A stretch of 64,000 nt of DNA from positions 496,001-560,000 of the forward strand of contig CAWCJL010000003.1 of NCBI GenBank assembly GCA_963795775.1. Direction: 5' to 3'. The notes beneath the pieces were generated by a model. That model was not told the origin of the DNA. It saw nothing but the letters and a program-made list of their open reading frames with translations, and did no database searches. Positions 41,255 to 50,710 of this stretch are shown here, in pieces (the first letter of the stretch is position 1; the number at the start of each line of letters is the position of its first letter). A program made the position numbers and the translations under genes. This DNA comes from CAWCJL01 sp963795775 (GTDB lineage Bacteria; Acidobacteriota; Terriglobia; Terriglobales; Acidobacteriaceae).

Positions 41255-42124
41255 TTACAACCCGCCTGGCGTAAGCTTCACCGTCTGCTGGTTACCGGGC
41301 TGCTGCTGACTGCCCGTCTGCTGGATGGACGAAAGCTTCAGCTCGCCTCGCCGCGCCTCCGGGTTCACCGTTTGCACTGGCCCGGGCGGCAGCACGGGAT
41401 CGATGAAGTGAACGATCACTGAAATGCGCCGGTTCGATGGATCGAGCGGATTGGCAGGAATACGCAGCTCCTGGTCGGCAAAGCCGCGCACCTGCGATAT
41501 CTGGCCGCCATGCAGACCGGTGCGCTGCATCAGCCGGCGCGCGGCATTGGCACGATCCGAAGAAAGCTCCCAGTTGCCGTAGGAAGACTCATCGGCATAC
41601 CGCTGCGCATCCGTATGCCCCTCGATGGAGATCCGGTTGGGCACGCCGCCGAGCTCCCGCGCAAGCAGCGAAAGCAGCTCGTTTCCATGGCCGTTGAGCT
41701 TGGCGCTCCCGCTGTCAAAGAACGTGCCATCCTTGGCCTCGAGCAGCTCGATGCGCAGACCCTCCGGCGTAATCGTGATTTCGATCTGTTTCCTCAGCGC
41801 GTTCAGATCCGGCCGCTGTGCAATCTCCTTCTCGATCCTGCGCTTCAATTGCTCCAGGCTCTCGCGCGTGATCGGCATGGCCTGCGCCGCGCCTGCCGCG
41901 TCCGTTCCCACCTGCGTCGAGCGCCCGTGAGGGTCGTTGAAATAGCCGGCGACGGCCTGCTTCACTTTCTCGTTCGATCCCATGAGCCAAAGCACGATGA
42001 ATAATGCCATCAATGCGGTTACGAAATCCGCATAAGCCACCTTCCACGCCCCGCCATGGTGGACAGCGTGCCGCGGCATTCGCTTGATCACGATGATCGG
42101 CCGTGCAGACTCCCTGGCGGGCAT
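41255..42124 (-). CDS. motB: Flagellar stator protein MotB (OmpA-like C-terminus)
   Basis: A 289-residue protein: one membrane helix with the proton-carrying Asp33 (AYADFVTALMALFIVLWLM), a linker, and an OmpA-like peptidoglycan-binding domain (ISIEGHTDAQRY, LSSDRANAARRLMQRTG, RRISVIVHF). With MotA it forms the ion-driven stator. It follows motA after 96 bases. The last ~40 residues are Gln/Thr/Pro-rich. No other flagellar gene lies in the window. Confidence 0.9.
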   Translation of the reverse strand: MPARESARPIIVIKRMPRHAVHHGGAWKVAYADFVTALMALFIVLWLMGSNEKVKQAVAGYFNDPHGRSTQVGTDAAGAAQAMPITRESLEQLKRRIEKEIAQRPDLNALRKQIEITITPEGLRIELLEAKDGTFFDSGSAKLNGHGNELLSLLARELGGVPNRISIEGHTDAQRYADESSYGNWELSSDRANAARRLMQRTGLHGGQISQVRGFADQELRIPANPLDPSNRRISVIVHFIDPVLPPGPVQTVNPEARRGELKLSSIQQTGSQQQPGNQQTVKLTPGGL

Positions 42125-42220
42125 GGCACTCCTTTCCAGACGACAGATGGGTAATCGAGTCTGTTACAACGTAAAGCGCCTGCCCTCACCGGTAGCGATC
42201 TTCGGATCTTCGCCGCGCTC

Positions 42221-43096
42221 TCAGGATGCGGACGCCTCCGGCGAGCCTCCCCGCCGGCACGCCTGTTCCGTCTCGGCAAAGCTCGGCCGCACATGCAACG
42301 GTACCGCACGCCGCGCCATTTCGACCGCGATCGCAGGAGGGCTTCCCTTCATGTAGGAAATGATCAGCACCCGCAGCACGTGCAGAAAGCAGCGCTCCTC
42401 TTCGGCGCTCTTGCTCATCTTCGCGCCTACCGGGCCGATCAGCCCGTAGCACATCAGGATGCCTAGAAACGTGCCCACCAGCGCGGACGCGACCTTGTGC
42501 CCGATCGCTTCCGGCGGCCCGCCAAGCGCGCTCATGGTGATGACCACGCCCAGCACCGCCGCAACGATCCCCAGCCCGGGCAGCGCATCCGCTACGGTGG
42601 TGAGCGCCGTAATCGGCTCGCTCGCGTCATGGTGCTGGACCTCCATATCGAGCTCCATCATCTGGTCCACATCGAATGCCTCCACGCCGCCCGTCACCGC
42701 CATCCGCAGGGTGTCGCATACGAAATCACGCACGTGGTGGTCCTCCAGAAAGCGTGGAAACTCGGAGAAGAGCTTGCTCTCCGCTGGTTTCTCAATATCG
42801 GTTTCGATGGCCAGGTTGCCCTCGCGGCGCGCCTTGTTCAGCAGGCCCGCCATCATGCGAAGCACTTCGAGATAGCGCGCCTTGTCGAACTTCGATGCCC
42901 CGAAGACACCGCCCACCCCGGCCCCAAGCGCCTTCAAAATGCGCACCGGGTTGGCAATGAGCAACGTACCCACCGCCGCGCCGCCGATGATGACCAGCTC
43001 CGCCGGCTGCACCAGCACCAGCAGGTTGCCCTTCTCCATGATGTAGCCGCCCAGCACCGCACCCAGGACGATAACAATGCCGACGATGGGAAACAT
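42221..43096 (-). CDS. motA: Flagellar stator protein MotA
   Basis: A 291-residue protein with four helices. Start 43096 (MFPIVGIVIVLGAVLGG) was chosen because the upstream extension lacks similarity. The functionally important prolines have counterparts in VADALPGLGIVAAVLGV and the following GTFLGILMCYGLIGPV segment, and the charged cytoplasmic loop between helices 2 and 3 is full length. It forms the stator pair with MotB just downstream. Confidence 0.9.
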   Translation of the reverse strand: MFPIVGIVIVLGAVLGGYIMEKGNLLVLVQPAELVIIGGAAVGTLLIANPVRILKALGAGVGGVFGASKFDKARYLEVLRMMAGLLNKARREGNLAIETDIEKPAESKLFSEFPRFLEDHHVRDFVCDTLRMAVTGGVEAFDVDQMMELDMEVQHHDASEPITALTTVADALPGLGIVAAVLGVVITMSALGGPPEAIGHKVASALVGTFLGILMCYGLIGPVGAKMSKSAEEERCFLHVLRVLIISYMKGSPPAIAVEMARRAVPLHVRPSFAETEQACRRGGSPEASAS

Positions 43097-43215
43097 GATG
43101 CGCCTTGCTCCAGCGAAGGAGGCAGAGAGCCGTCCGCCTTCTCCTTCCCTTATCGGCGCAATTCGCAGAAAGGTGAGCGCTTCCGCCATTTTCCTTCCGC
43201 GACTCAGCGCAAACG

Positions 43216-43243
43216 CAACGGAGCAGGGCCGCAGCCCTGCTCC
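43216..43243 (-). terminator. Hairpin, probable weak terminator
   Basis: A perfect 10-bp stem GGAGCAGGGC (43220-43229)/GCCCTGCTCC (43234-43243) with a four-base loop, 21 bases past the stop of the D/R-rich exoprotein. The minus-strand tail GTTGCGTTTGCG is only partly U-rich. Confidence 0.5.
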
Positions 43244-43264
43244 CGTGAACCTCTTCGCGCGTTT

Positions 43265-43711
43265 TTACCGGTAGCGATCGCGGTCGAAATCGCGGTCGCG
43301 GTCGCGATCCCGGTCGTAGTCCTGCCCATAGCCGCGTTCGTAGCCATGCACGTACGCGTCGCGGTACAGGTCCTTATACTGCTGCCGGCTCATCCCGTGA
43401 TGATCGCCGTGATCCGGCGCGTCCTTGTAGTGGTCGTCCTGCGTGGGGCGGAAGCTGTGGCCATGCTCGCGATCGCGCCGGCCATCCACGAAACCATCGT
43501 GATACCCCCAATGGCGCGCGCGGTCCGCGGTCGCTGCCCCGTCGTGGTAGTAGGTGTCGTAGCCAGGGTCGGCAGGCGGCAGATCGTACGGGCGTCCATA
43601 CTGCGCCACGGCCAACCCCGTCCCGCCCAGCACCAATCCCAGCAAGCCCGCAGCTAAGCGGCCTGCCATCCGTCCCCGCGCCCCATGTGTCCCGGCAGTG
43701 TGTTGCGCCAT
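43265..43711 (-). CDS. Exported small protein with D/R-repeat C-terminus
   Basis: A 148-residue protein with a signal peptide (AGRLAAGLLGLVLGGTGLAVAQ) and ribosome binding site AAGGAGG. The mature part is rich in Tyr, Asp, His and Gly with motifs such as HWGYHDGFVDGRRDRE and YRDAYVHGYERGYGQ, which occur in small acidobacterial envelope proteins of unknown role. It ends in a low-complexity RDRDRDRDFDRDRY tail encoded by a hexamer repeat. Confidence 0.65.
   Translation of the reverse strand: MAQHTAGTHGARGRMAGRLAAGLLGLVLGGTGLAVAQYGRPYDLPPADPGYDTYYHDGAATADRARHWGYHDGFVDGRRDREHGHSFRPTQDDHYKDAPDHGDHHGMSRQQYKDLYRDAYVHGYERGYGQDYDRDRDRDRDFDRDRYR
43269..43319. repeat. Hexamer-type low-complexity tract (cgatcg/cggtcg)
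   Basis: Repeated gatcgcggtcg-like units near the 3' end of the preceding gene encode alternating Asp-Arg. The tract is prone to slippage, so the exact length of this tail should be treated with caution. Confidence 0.6.
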
Positions 43712-43905
43712 CGCCTTCCTCCTTGCGCTCCGTCCAGTTGCTGGGGCCTCGCGCCCGCAGCGGCGTTTGCAAAGGAGGAGACCCGACAGGCACTCCGCCT
43801 CTGCTACTGGATGAAAACTCGCAATCGGAAAGCCAGTTGCGCGCGTCTTTTTCCCGCGGGCCGGGTTCCGGCCCTGCTTGTCGCTTCACAAGCGCTGGGC
43901 GGGAT

Positions 43906-45390
43906 TCAGCAACTGGCAGCGGAAGCCGTAGCCTTCGCGTCGGAACGGATGGGAAGCGAGACCGTGAACACCGTCTGCCCGGGCCGCGACTCCACGTGGA
44001 TATCACCGCTCATCTGGTGCACCGCAATGCGCTTCACAATCTCCAACCCCAGGCCGGTGCCATGCCCCACAGCCTTGGTGGTGAAAAACGGCTCAAAGAT
44101 GCGCGGCTGATCTTCCGGGCTGATCCCCGGTCCGTGGTCGCACACACTCACAAAGATCTGGCCGTCCGTGCTCCACGTGCGTACCTCGATCGCATCTCCT
44201 GCCGGAGAGGCGTCGATTGCATTGTCCAGCAGGTTGGTCCAGACCTGGTTCAGTCCGGGCACGGAGGTTTCGAGCAGCGGCAGTCCCGGCGCAAAATCCT
44301 TCTTCACCGTGAGCTGTTTTTCTTTGATCTTGTGAGCCAGGATCACCAGCGTGCTCTGGATACTGCTCGGCACATCGAGCTTTGCCTGACCGGCCTTGCC
44401 TTCATAGGAATACTGCTTCACCGCCATCACCAGGTCGGTCACGCGCGCGATGCTCTCTTCCATGGTGCCGATGAGCTGCGTGCTGGAGACCAGCGCCTCC
44501 AGCCAATTCAGCAGATCCGAAAACCGCTCCCCGCTGAACGCGCCACGCGCGCACGCCAGCTTGTTCTCGTCCATGCCGGTTGCAATCAGCACCGGCGAAA
44601 GCTTCCACGCGTTCTCTACGCCGGCCTCTTCCAGCCACTCCGTCAGTGCATCCTGCGCGTCCGCCTCTTCAAGCGAACTCATGGCCCTGCAGCACTGGGT
44701 CGAGAGGACCTGCTCCTGCAACTCCACCATGCATTCGATCTGTTCCGGCGTCGCAGGCGTGCGCGTCATCCGCAGGCTGATCTGCTGTAGCCGCCTCAGG
44801 TTCTCTCGCATCTGCGAAGCCGCCCGCCGCGCCGCCGCACCGGGGTTGGCCAGTTCATGCATCAGCCCTGCGGCCATGGTGCCCAGCAGCGCCAGCTTCT
44901 CCCGATGCACGGTCTGCGATTGATACGCCTGCAGCCGACGCGCCATGTTGCCCAGCACTGCGCCGCGCACCCGCGGACAGGAGAACATCAGTTGCCAGAA
45001 CGCCTCTTCGTCAAAGCGCACCAGTGTGCTCGGCCGCTCCACTACCAGCGAAATGCCGGGGCCCGTGCCGGCCAGGATGGGCATCTCGCCAAACGTCTCT
45101 CCGGCGCCCAACGTCGCCATCACCGCCGGCGCGCCGGCGCCATGGCGCTTGCTCACCCGCACCTCGCCTTCCAGCAATACCCAGAACGAGCGCGAAATCT
45201 CCGTCTCCGCCAGCAGTTGCGCACCCGCCTCGGCGCGCACCAGTTCGAGCGTGCTCAGGCAGCTCAGGCTCTCCATGCTCAATTCAGCAAACACGGGAAC
45301 CTGCCGCAACGCCGGGAAAAGGCTTTCCGGCTGCACCCTCTCCGTCGTTAGGCCCAGGCCCGCTGGGCTCGTACTGCCGTTGTCACTCAC
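43906..45390 (-). CDS. Histidine kinase with N-terminal cyclic-nucleotide-binding domain
   Basis: A 494-residue soluble kinase. Residues ~25-140 form a cNMP-binding-type beta-roll (ISRSFWVLLEGEVRVSK, LGAGETFGEMPILAG). There is a helical dimerisation region with His178 in MAAGLMHELANPG and a long helical insert. The ATPase domain has VWTNLLDNAIDASPAG, VCDHGPGISPED and GHGTGLGLEIVKR. There are no membrane helices. It lies 55 bases downstream of the receiver-thioredoxin-reductase fusion on the same strand, so the two probably form a redox-signalling pair. The start is GTG. Confidence 0.87.
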   Translation of the reverse strand: MSDNGSTSPAGLGLTTERVQPESLFPALRQVPVFAELSMESLSCLSTLELVRAEAGAQLLAETEISRSFWVLLEGEVRVSKRHGAGAPAVMATLGAGETFGEMPILAGTGPGISLVVERPSTLVRFDEEAFWQLMFSCPRVRGAVLGNMARRLQAYQSQTVHREKLALLGTMAAGLMHELANPGAAARRAASQMRENLRRLQQISLRMTRTPATPEQIECMVELQEQVLSTQCCRAMSSLEEADAQDALTEWLEEAGVENAWKLSPVLIATGMDENKLACARGAFSGERFSDLLNWLEALVSSTQLIGTMEESIARVTDLVMAVKQYSYEGKAGQAKLDVPSSIQSTLVILAHKIKEKQLTVKKDFAPGLPLLETSVPGLNQVWTNLLDNAIDASPAGDAIEVRTWSTDGQIFVSVCDHGPGISPEDQPRIFEPFFTTKAVGHGTGLGLEIVKRIAVHQMSGDIHVESRPGQTVFTVSLPIRSDAKATASAASC

Positions 45391-45445
45391 GCCCGCTCAC
45401 TTCCCTTTTCCTGTTGCGCCCCGGCGCAGAAAGTCCCTGCTGCCG

Positions 45446-47098
45446 CTAGAACTGCGCCAGGTATTCATGCACAAACTGCACCGCAATCGAACCTTCCCCT
45501 ACCGCCGAGGCCGCGCGTTTTACCGATCCGTGCCGCACATCGCCCGCCACAAAGATTCCCGGCGTGCTGGTCTCCAGCAGATACGGATCGCGTTCCCGCT
45601 TCCACACCTGGGGGAAGCGCGGATGGGTCTTCAGGTCGCGCCCGCTCAAAACAAAACCGTTCGTATCCCGAAAGATCGTGTCCGGCAGCCAGTCCGTCAT
45701 GGGAGCCGCGCCGATGAAGATGAACAGTCCACCCGCCTCTTCGGTTCTTTCGCCATCCGGACGCCGTATGCGCAGCCGCTCCAGGTGGCCGTCTCCCATC
45801 GCTTCCACCACCTCGGAGCGCGACCAGACCTCTATATTCGATTCCGCCGCAATCTGATCGATCAAATATTTCGACATGCTCTTTTCCAGCGACGGCCCTC
45901 TCACCAGCATCACCACCCGCCGCGCATAGCGCGCAAAATGCATCGCCGCCTGTCCGGCGGAGTTGGCGCCGCCCACCACAAAGATCACCTCGTCCGTGCA
46001 GGTCTTCGCTTCCGCCAGCGCCGCGCCGTAGTACACGCCGGCCCCGGTAAACCGCTCCACCCCCGGCACGTTCAGCTTGCGGTAGTTCACCCCCGTCGCC
46101 AGCAGGCAGCTTTGCGCTGAAATCTCCCGTCCGTCCCCCAGGCGCACAAAGTGGTAATTGTTCTCCGTCCGGATCCCCATCGCCTGCTGCGCCAGGAACT
46201 CCGCCCCGAGCCGCACGGCCTGCTGGTAGGCCCGCCGCGCCAGGTCCGCGCCGCTCAGTCCGGTGGGAAAGCCCAGGTAGTTCTCGATCCGCGAGCTGGA
46301 GCCTGCCTGCCCTCCTGGAGCTTCCAACTCCACCACCAGCGTGCGCAATCCCTCGGAAGACCCATACACACCGGCGGCCAGCCCGGCCATGCCCGCGCCC
46401 AGCACGATCAGGTCGTAAAAGTCGCGCGTCGCCTCCGTGCGCAGCCCGATGCGCGACGCCAGTTCCGTCTGCTCCGGCTGCATCAGAAAGGTGCCGTCGG
46501 GGAAAAGCACCACCGGCAGCTTGCTGCCATCCAGGTGGTGCCGCTCCAGCAGGTCCCGGGCCTCGGCCGAGTGGTCGGGGTCCAGCCACACATAGGGCAC
46601 CGCATTCCGCGTAAGGAAGTTGCGCACCTGCGCATCGCGCGCGCCATACCGCAGCCCGATCACGCGCAGCCCGGCGAAGGGAGCCCGGTAGCTCGCATTC
46701 CAGGCCTCCAGCAGTTCATCGATAACCGGGTAGAGCTTCTCCTCCGGAGGGTCCCACGGCTTGGTCAGGTAGTAATGGATCTTGGCCGCATTGATCGCGC
46801 GGATCGCCGCCTCGGTATCCGCGTACGCGGTCAGCAGTGCGCGCTTCGCATCGGGATACAACGGGATCGTGCGCTCCAGCAGTTCCGTGCCGGACATGCC
46901 CGGCATCCGCTGATCGGACAGGAACAGCGCCACCGGATCGCCGCGCTTCTTCAGTTGGTCGCTCGCCTCCAGCGCCGCATTTCCCGAAGCGGCACGCAGG
47001 ATGCGATACGCCCCGCCGTACCTCCGGCGCAGGTCCTGAACCACGGTCTCCAGCACGCTGGCGTCATCGTCAATGGCGAGAATTACGGGCTTGCTCAT
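45446..47098 (-). CDS. Receiver / thioredoxin-like / FAD-dependent TrxR-like fusion protein
   Basis: A 550-residue fusion: a CheY-type receiver (Asp62 in LFLSDQRMPGMSG), a thioredoxin/glutaredoxin-like segment (~142-215, VPYVWLDPDH and KLPVVLFPDGT), then an FAD/NAD(P)H two-dinucleotide-fold module of the TrxB type (VLGAGMAGLAAGVYG, GAPGGQ-like PGGQAGSSSRIENYLGFP, FVVGGANSAGQAA, GIFVAGDVRHGSVKR). The CATC redox cysteine pair of TrxB is absent: the equivalent region reads GVYYGAALAEAK. So it probably oxidises NAD(P)H without thiol relay. It is followed by the CNB kinase. Confidence 0.87.
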   Translation of the reverse strand: MSKPVILAIDDDASVLETVVQDLRRRYGGAYRILRAASGNAALEASDQLKKRGDPVALFLSDQRMPGMSGTELLERTIPLYPDAKRALLTAYADTEAAIRAINAAKIHYYLTKPWDPPEEKLYPVIDELLEAWNASYRAPFAGLRVIGLRYGARDAQVRNFLTRNAVPYVWLDPDHSAEARDLLERHHLDGSKLPVVLFPDGTFLMQPEQTELASRIGLRTEATRDFYDLIVLGAGMAGLAAGVYGSSEGLRTLVVELEAPGGQAGSSSRIENYLGFPTGLSGADLARRAYQQAVRLGAEFLAQQAMGIRTENNYHFVRLGDGREISAQSCLLATGVNYRKLNVPGVERFTGAGVYYGAALAEAKTCTDEVIFVVGGANSAGQAAMHFARYARRVVMLVRGPSLEKSMSKYLIDQIAAESNIEVWSRSEVVEAMGDGHLERLRIRRPDGERTEEAGGLFIFIGAAPMTDWLPDTIFRDTNGFVLSGRDLKTHPRFPQVWKRERDPYLLETSTPGIFVAGDVRHGSVKRAASAVGEGSIAVQFVHEYLAQF

Positions 47099-47468
47099 GC
47101 CCGTTTAGTGTAGTGCTTCCTAGTACCAGAGGGGGTGCGCGCCCGGACAAGTTGCTGAAAACAGTACCCTTCGGTCATTCACAGCACTTTGGTACCACCT
47201 TCGTGGAGTTGTTCCATAAGGGGCTTATGCGTGATCTTTGGACTGCACCACCACTGTAAAACGGGAATGAGACCGTAGAATCTCAAACCGTAACTGTTTC
47301 ATTTCTGAGAAGTTTTTTAGCAATTGGCCGATAGTCTTGGTGAACGCACTCTCTCGTTGTGTTGATTAATGCGGAACTTTCGCCGGAAGTATGGGTTCCG
47401 GCTAAGGTTGCGAGGCAGACTGCGCTCAGGCGATCCGATCGGACCGAAGGAAGAATAGGCGAGACGCA
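47099..47468. other. Intergenic region upstream of the LuxR-type regulator
   Basis: About 370 bases, AT-richer than average around 47280-47380, between the divergent receiver-TrxR gene and the LuxR-type gene. It should hold both promoters. No strong hairpin or ORF with support was found. Confidence 0.35.
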
Positions 47469-48168
47469 ATGAACAAGATCATTCTGGGCGACAATCAAGC
47501 GATCTTCCGGGCTGGCATTGCCAAAGTTTTGGCGAGTGAAGAAGACTTCCGCGTAGCAGCACAGTGTGGCGATCTTGCCCGCATGCTACTTGCCGTTGAA
47601 ACCTACCGCGCTTCCATCGTGGTCTTCGCCTCCGCTCTCAAGCCGGAGCTGGACGACCTCATGACCCGCGTCAAAACCGCCGGCAGCCGCGCCATCGTGA
47701 TCGCGGAAAACAACGAGTCCGCCACCAGCTATACCCAGCTTGGCGTCCGCGGCGTGGTCTATCGCAACACGACAGGCGCCGCCCTGGTGGACTGCGTGCA
47801 CAAGGTCATCCACGGCCTCACCTGCGTGCAGCGTCCCGCCGATGCCGTCCAGAACGAAGAAGAAGACTTTGTCGGCGCCCGCGTCCGCGACCGCCTCACG
47901 CCCTAAAGAGATGAAGATCGTCGCCTTGATCGTCCAGGGCTGCAAGAACAAGGAAATCGCCCAGCGCCTCGGCACCACCGAGCAGGTCATCAAGAACTAC
48001 CTGCGCAGCGTCTATGACAAGACCGGCGTCTCCGACCGCCTGGAGCTGGCGCTCTTCACCATCCACCACCGCATCCTGGCCGCCGCCGCCGCCGAAGCCG
48101 GCAACGGCCTTCAGCCCGCCAATGGCCTCCCGGCGCCCAACGGCCTCCAGGCCATGCGCACCGCCTAG
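47469..48168 (+). pseudogene. LuxR/NarL-type response regulator, interrupted by a single-base frameshift
   Basis: Frame 1 (47469-47906) encodes a receiver-like domain (KIILGDNQAIFRAGIAKVL, GVRGVVYRNTTGAALV) and ends VRDRLTP followed by TAA. The next frame carries straight on with KEMKIVALIVQGCKNKEIAQRLG and VIKNYLRSVYDKTGVSDRLEL, a standard LuxR helix-turn-helix. Removing the T at ~47904 gives LTPKEMKIV, exactly the usual junction. The receiver lacks the phospho-acceptor Asp in its expected place (VVFASAL). It is either a real pseudogene or a sequence error; the intact protein would be ~232 aa. Confidence 0.78.
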
Positions 48169-48253
48169 CGCACACCCCGCGGGCCTCGCTCCCCCGGAAG
48201 CCTGTCTCCGGCATGCCTGGTACCCAGGAGCTTCCTGCCAGAACTGGCTTTAA

Positions 48254-48290
48254 AGACAAAGGCCTCCGCTTTCGCAGGAGGCCTTTCTCC
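48254..48290. terminator. Bidirectional intrinsic terminator
   Basis: A 10-bp stem AAAGGCCTCC (48258-48267)/GGAGGCCTTT (48277-48286) lies between the LuxR-type gene and the convergent FG-GAP gene. A short U-rich tail is present on both sides. Confidence 0.8.
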
Positions 48291-48304
48291 TTCCACGCTG
48301 CCGG

Positions 48305-50710
48305 TTACTTCGTCACCGGCGTCTTGCTTCCCGTATTCAGCAGCCGGACAATGCCCGTCGGGACCGTCCCCGCTACATCGGGCGCTCCATCGCCGTTCAA
48401 GTCCACAACGATTGCTGACTGCATGGTGACCGGATAGTACTCCGGCGTGGCGCTCAGCTTTCCGCCTCCGATGCCGTACCACAGCGTGGTCGGGCCACCG
48501 GCGGTCTGCCCGGCTGGGGCGATGCCTTGCGAGTCCGGCACCGTCAGCAGTAGATCGACCTTTCCATCCCGGTTGAAATCCCCGATCCGGATCTTGTCAG
48601 AGGGGCTGACAAACGTCGTCCCGTAAGTGAAGGGTGCGGCGAACGTTCCGTCCCCCTTACCCAGCCGAATCTCGAGCTCCACGTTGTACCCGGCCGAGAC
48701 CGTAGCAACGGACGAGATCAGATCCGCCTTGCCGTCACCGCTTACGTCCGCCGCCGACAGCAGATTGACCTGGCTCACACTCGCTGCTTCCACCTGCTCC
48801 TTTATCGTGAAGTGTCCGTTCCCGTTCGCGAGCAGGACGTAGACCCTGCCGGTTGCGTCAGGGTTTGAAACACCGACCGCCAGGTCCATCAGCCCATCAT
48901 GGTTGAAGTCGGCTGCAGCAATCTGCGAAATGTGCCGGTTCGCCGGCGCGGGAAGCGGAATGGGTGCCTCGAACGTTCCATCTCCTCTGCCCAGCGCCAC
49001 GCCCCAGTCGCCGACCAGGTCCAGCTTTCCATCCCGGTTCTCATCCGCGAGCGCAACAAAGCTGTCCTTGTCCGTGGTCGATGGACTCCCGAGGGTCGCG
49101 AAGTTCTTTGCGGCTTCTAACGTGCCGTCGCCCTTCCCCAGCAGCACGCTCAGGTTGTGAGCCGGGTTCCCATTTCCGGTCCGCAGGAGTGCCGCCCGCG
49201 CCACCACCACGTCCTGCTTCCCGTCCCCGTTCACGTCCCCGGTTGCCACCACGCCGGAAGGCATGCCGATGAGATAGCTCTTTGCCGGACCGAAGTAACC
49301 TTTGCCGGTCTCTGGGTAGACCACCACACTCCCGTTGCCGGCCGGCGTATCCACCGGATTCGGCGCATTGCTCACAGTAACGATATCCGGGTACCCGCTC
49401 TTGCTCAGGCGCGCGGAAACGATCGCATCCGGCACAAAGGCCTGGCTCTGCCGGGGCGCATCGAAGTTGCCCTTCCCATCGTTCAAAGCCACTCTGTACC
49501 CTGAGCCCGTCAGCAGCATGTCGATGCTCCCGTCTCCATTCGTATCGAGCAGCATAGGGTTGTCGTTCCCGAGATTGTAGACAATCGGCGAACGCAGCGT
49601 GCCGTTGCCGTTGCCCTCCCAGACCTGCGCGTAGCATGTAGCATCACAGCCGAAAAGGACAGCATCCGCTTCACCGTCCCGGTTCACATCCGCGATGCTC
49701 ACGTCCGGGGCATACATCAGTGGCGTCCCGTCCACTACCACGGGGGTAGGGGCCCACGCGAACGTGCTCGCTGTGCGAAATGTCCCATCGCCATTGCCCA
49801 GCAGCACATGACCGGTATTCGCCAGGTGCCCCTTACCGTCGCTGTAGTCCGTTTCCACCAGGTCCAGCTTCCTATCTCGGTTCAGGTCACCTACACCCAC
49901 TCCACCGGGAAAATAAGGGTATGTCGCGCCCGGCTGAAAGCTCGTCCCGCCCTGGTTCAGTACGATTTGCATCCCGTTGGCTGTTCGGATGACCAGGTCT
50001 GTGTACCCATCCCCGTTAAAGTCCCGCGCGACGATGGGCGAGTAGTGACCCAGATTTGGCTGTGGCGTAAACTTTCCGCCACCCTGGTTCGTCCACACCG
50101 TGGTCAGTTCAGTGCAGCACCCGTCCGTGGTCGTGGTCAGGAAAAGATCGGGCCGGTTATCTTTGGTCACATCGACGAGCATGCCTGGGGAGGCATACTG
50201 GTCTACCGCGATGATCACAGGATCGAGAGCATGGAACGTTCCATCTCCGTTCCCGAGATACACCAGCAGATACGCATTGCCGCAGGCGTAGTTCGGGTCG
50301 CAGCCATTGCTGTAATCGCCCGCCGGAGGGTCGGTCACGATCACCAGGTCCGCGCGGCCATCGCCATCGACATCAGCAACCTGCACCCCCTGCCCACTGC
50401 CGTACACGTCCGCCGAAACGCCCGTCGGCTTCGCCGTGTAGCTTCCATCCCCGTTCGCAAACAGCACGGCATACTGCGTCTGTGACAGATCGCTCCAGTT
50501 GAAGTTGTAATAAGCAAGCAGATCCTTGCGTCCGTCCTTATTGAAATCCGCAACCCCGAGCACCCCTGAGAATGCGCTGCTGGGATAACTGCCGCTGTGA
50601 ATTGTTAGCTGACCGGGAACGACAAACTGGTGATTGGAAGGCGCCTGACCGAAGGCCAGGAACACTGACGATAGAACCAGCAGAACAACTGCACTTACGC
50701 GATTGCGCAT
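48305..50710 (-). CDS. Secreted FG-GAP/VCBS-repeat protein
   Basis: An 801-residue exported protein. Start 50710 (MRNRVSAVVLL) has GGAGG 7 bases upstream and a clean signal peptide (AVVLLVLSSVFLAFGQ). The mature chain is almost wholly FG-GAP repeats with Ca-binding DxDxDG-type loops (DFNKDGRKDLL, DVDGDGRADLV, DLNRDRKLDLV, DVNRDGEADAV, DVSGDGKADLI), forming one or more propellers. The C-terminus ends LLNTGSKTPVTK. A frameshifted paralogue lies directly upstream. The likely role is calcium-dependent surface or glycan binding; no catalytic motif is seen. Confidence 0.83.
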   Translation of the reverse strand: MRNRVSAVVLLVLSSVFLAFGQAPSNHQFVVPGQLTIHSGSYPSSAFSGVLGVADFNKDGRKDLLAYYNFNWSDLSQTQYAVLFANGDGSYTAKPTGVSADVYGSGQGVQVADVDGDGRADLVIVTDPPAGDYSNGCDPNYACGNAYLLVYLGNGDGTFHALDPVIIAVDQYASPGMLVDVTKDNRPDLFLTTTTDGCCTELTTVWTNQGGGKFTPQPNLGHYSPIVARDFNGDGYTDLVIRTANGMQIVLNQGGTSFQPGATYPYFPGGVGVGDLNRDRKLDLVETDYSDGKGHLANTGHVLLGNGDGTFRTASTFAWAPTPVVVDGTPLMYAPDVSIADVNRDGEADAVLFGCDATCYAQVWEGNGNGTLRSPIVYNLGNDNPMLLDTNGDGSIDMLLTGSGYRVALNDGKGNFDAPRQSQAFVPDAIVSARLSKSGYPDIVTVSNAPNPVDTPAGNGSVVVYPETGKGYFGPAKSYLIGMPSGVVATGDVNGDGKQDVVVARAALLRTGNGNPAHNLSVLLGKGDGTLEAAKNFATLGSPSTTDKDSFVALADENRDGKLDLVGDWGVALGRGDGTFEAPIPLPAPANRHISQIAAADFNHDGLMDLAVGVSNPDATGRVYVLLANGNGHFTIKEQVEAASVSQVNLLSAADVSGDGKADLISSVATVSAGYNVELEIRLGKGDGTFAAPFTYGTTFVSPSDKIRIGDFNRDGKVDLLLTVPDSQGIAPAGQTAGGPTTLWYGIGGGKLSATPEYYPVTMQSAIVVDLNGDGAPDVAGTVPTGIVRLLNTGSKTPVTK

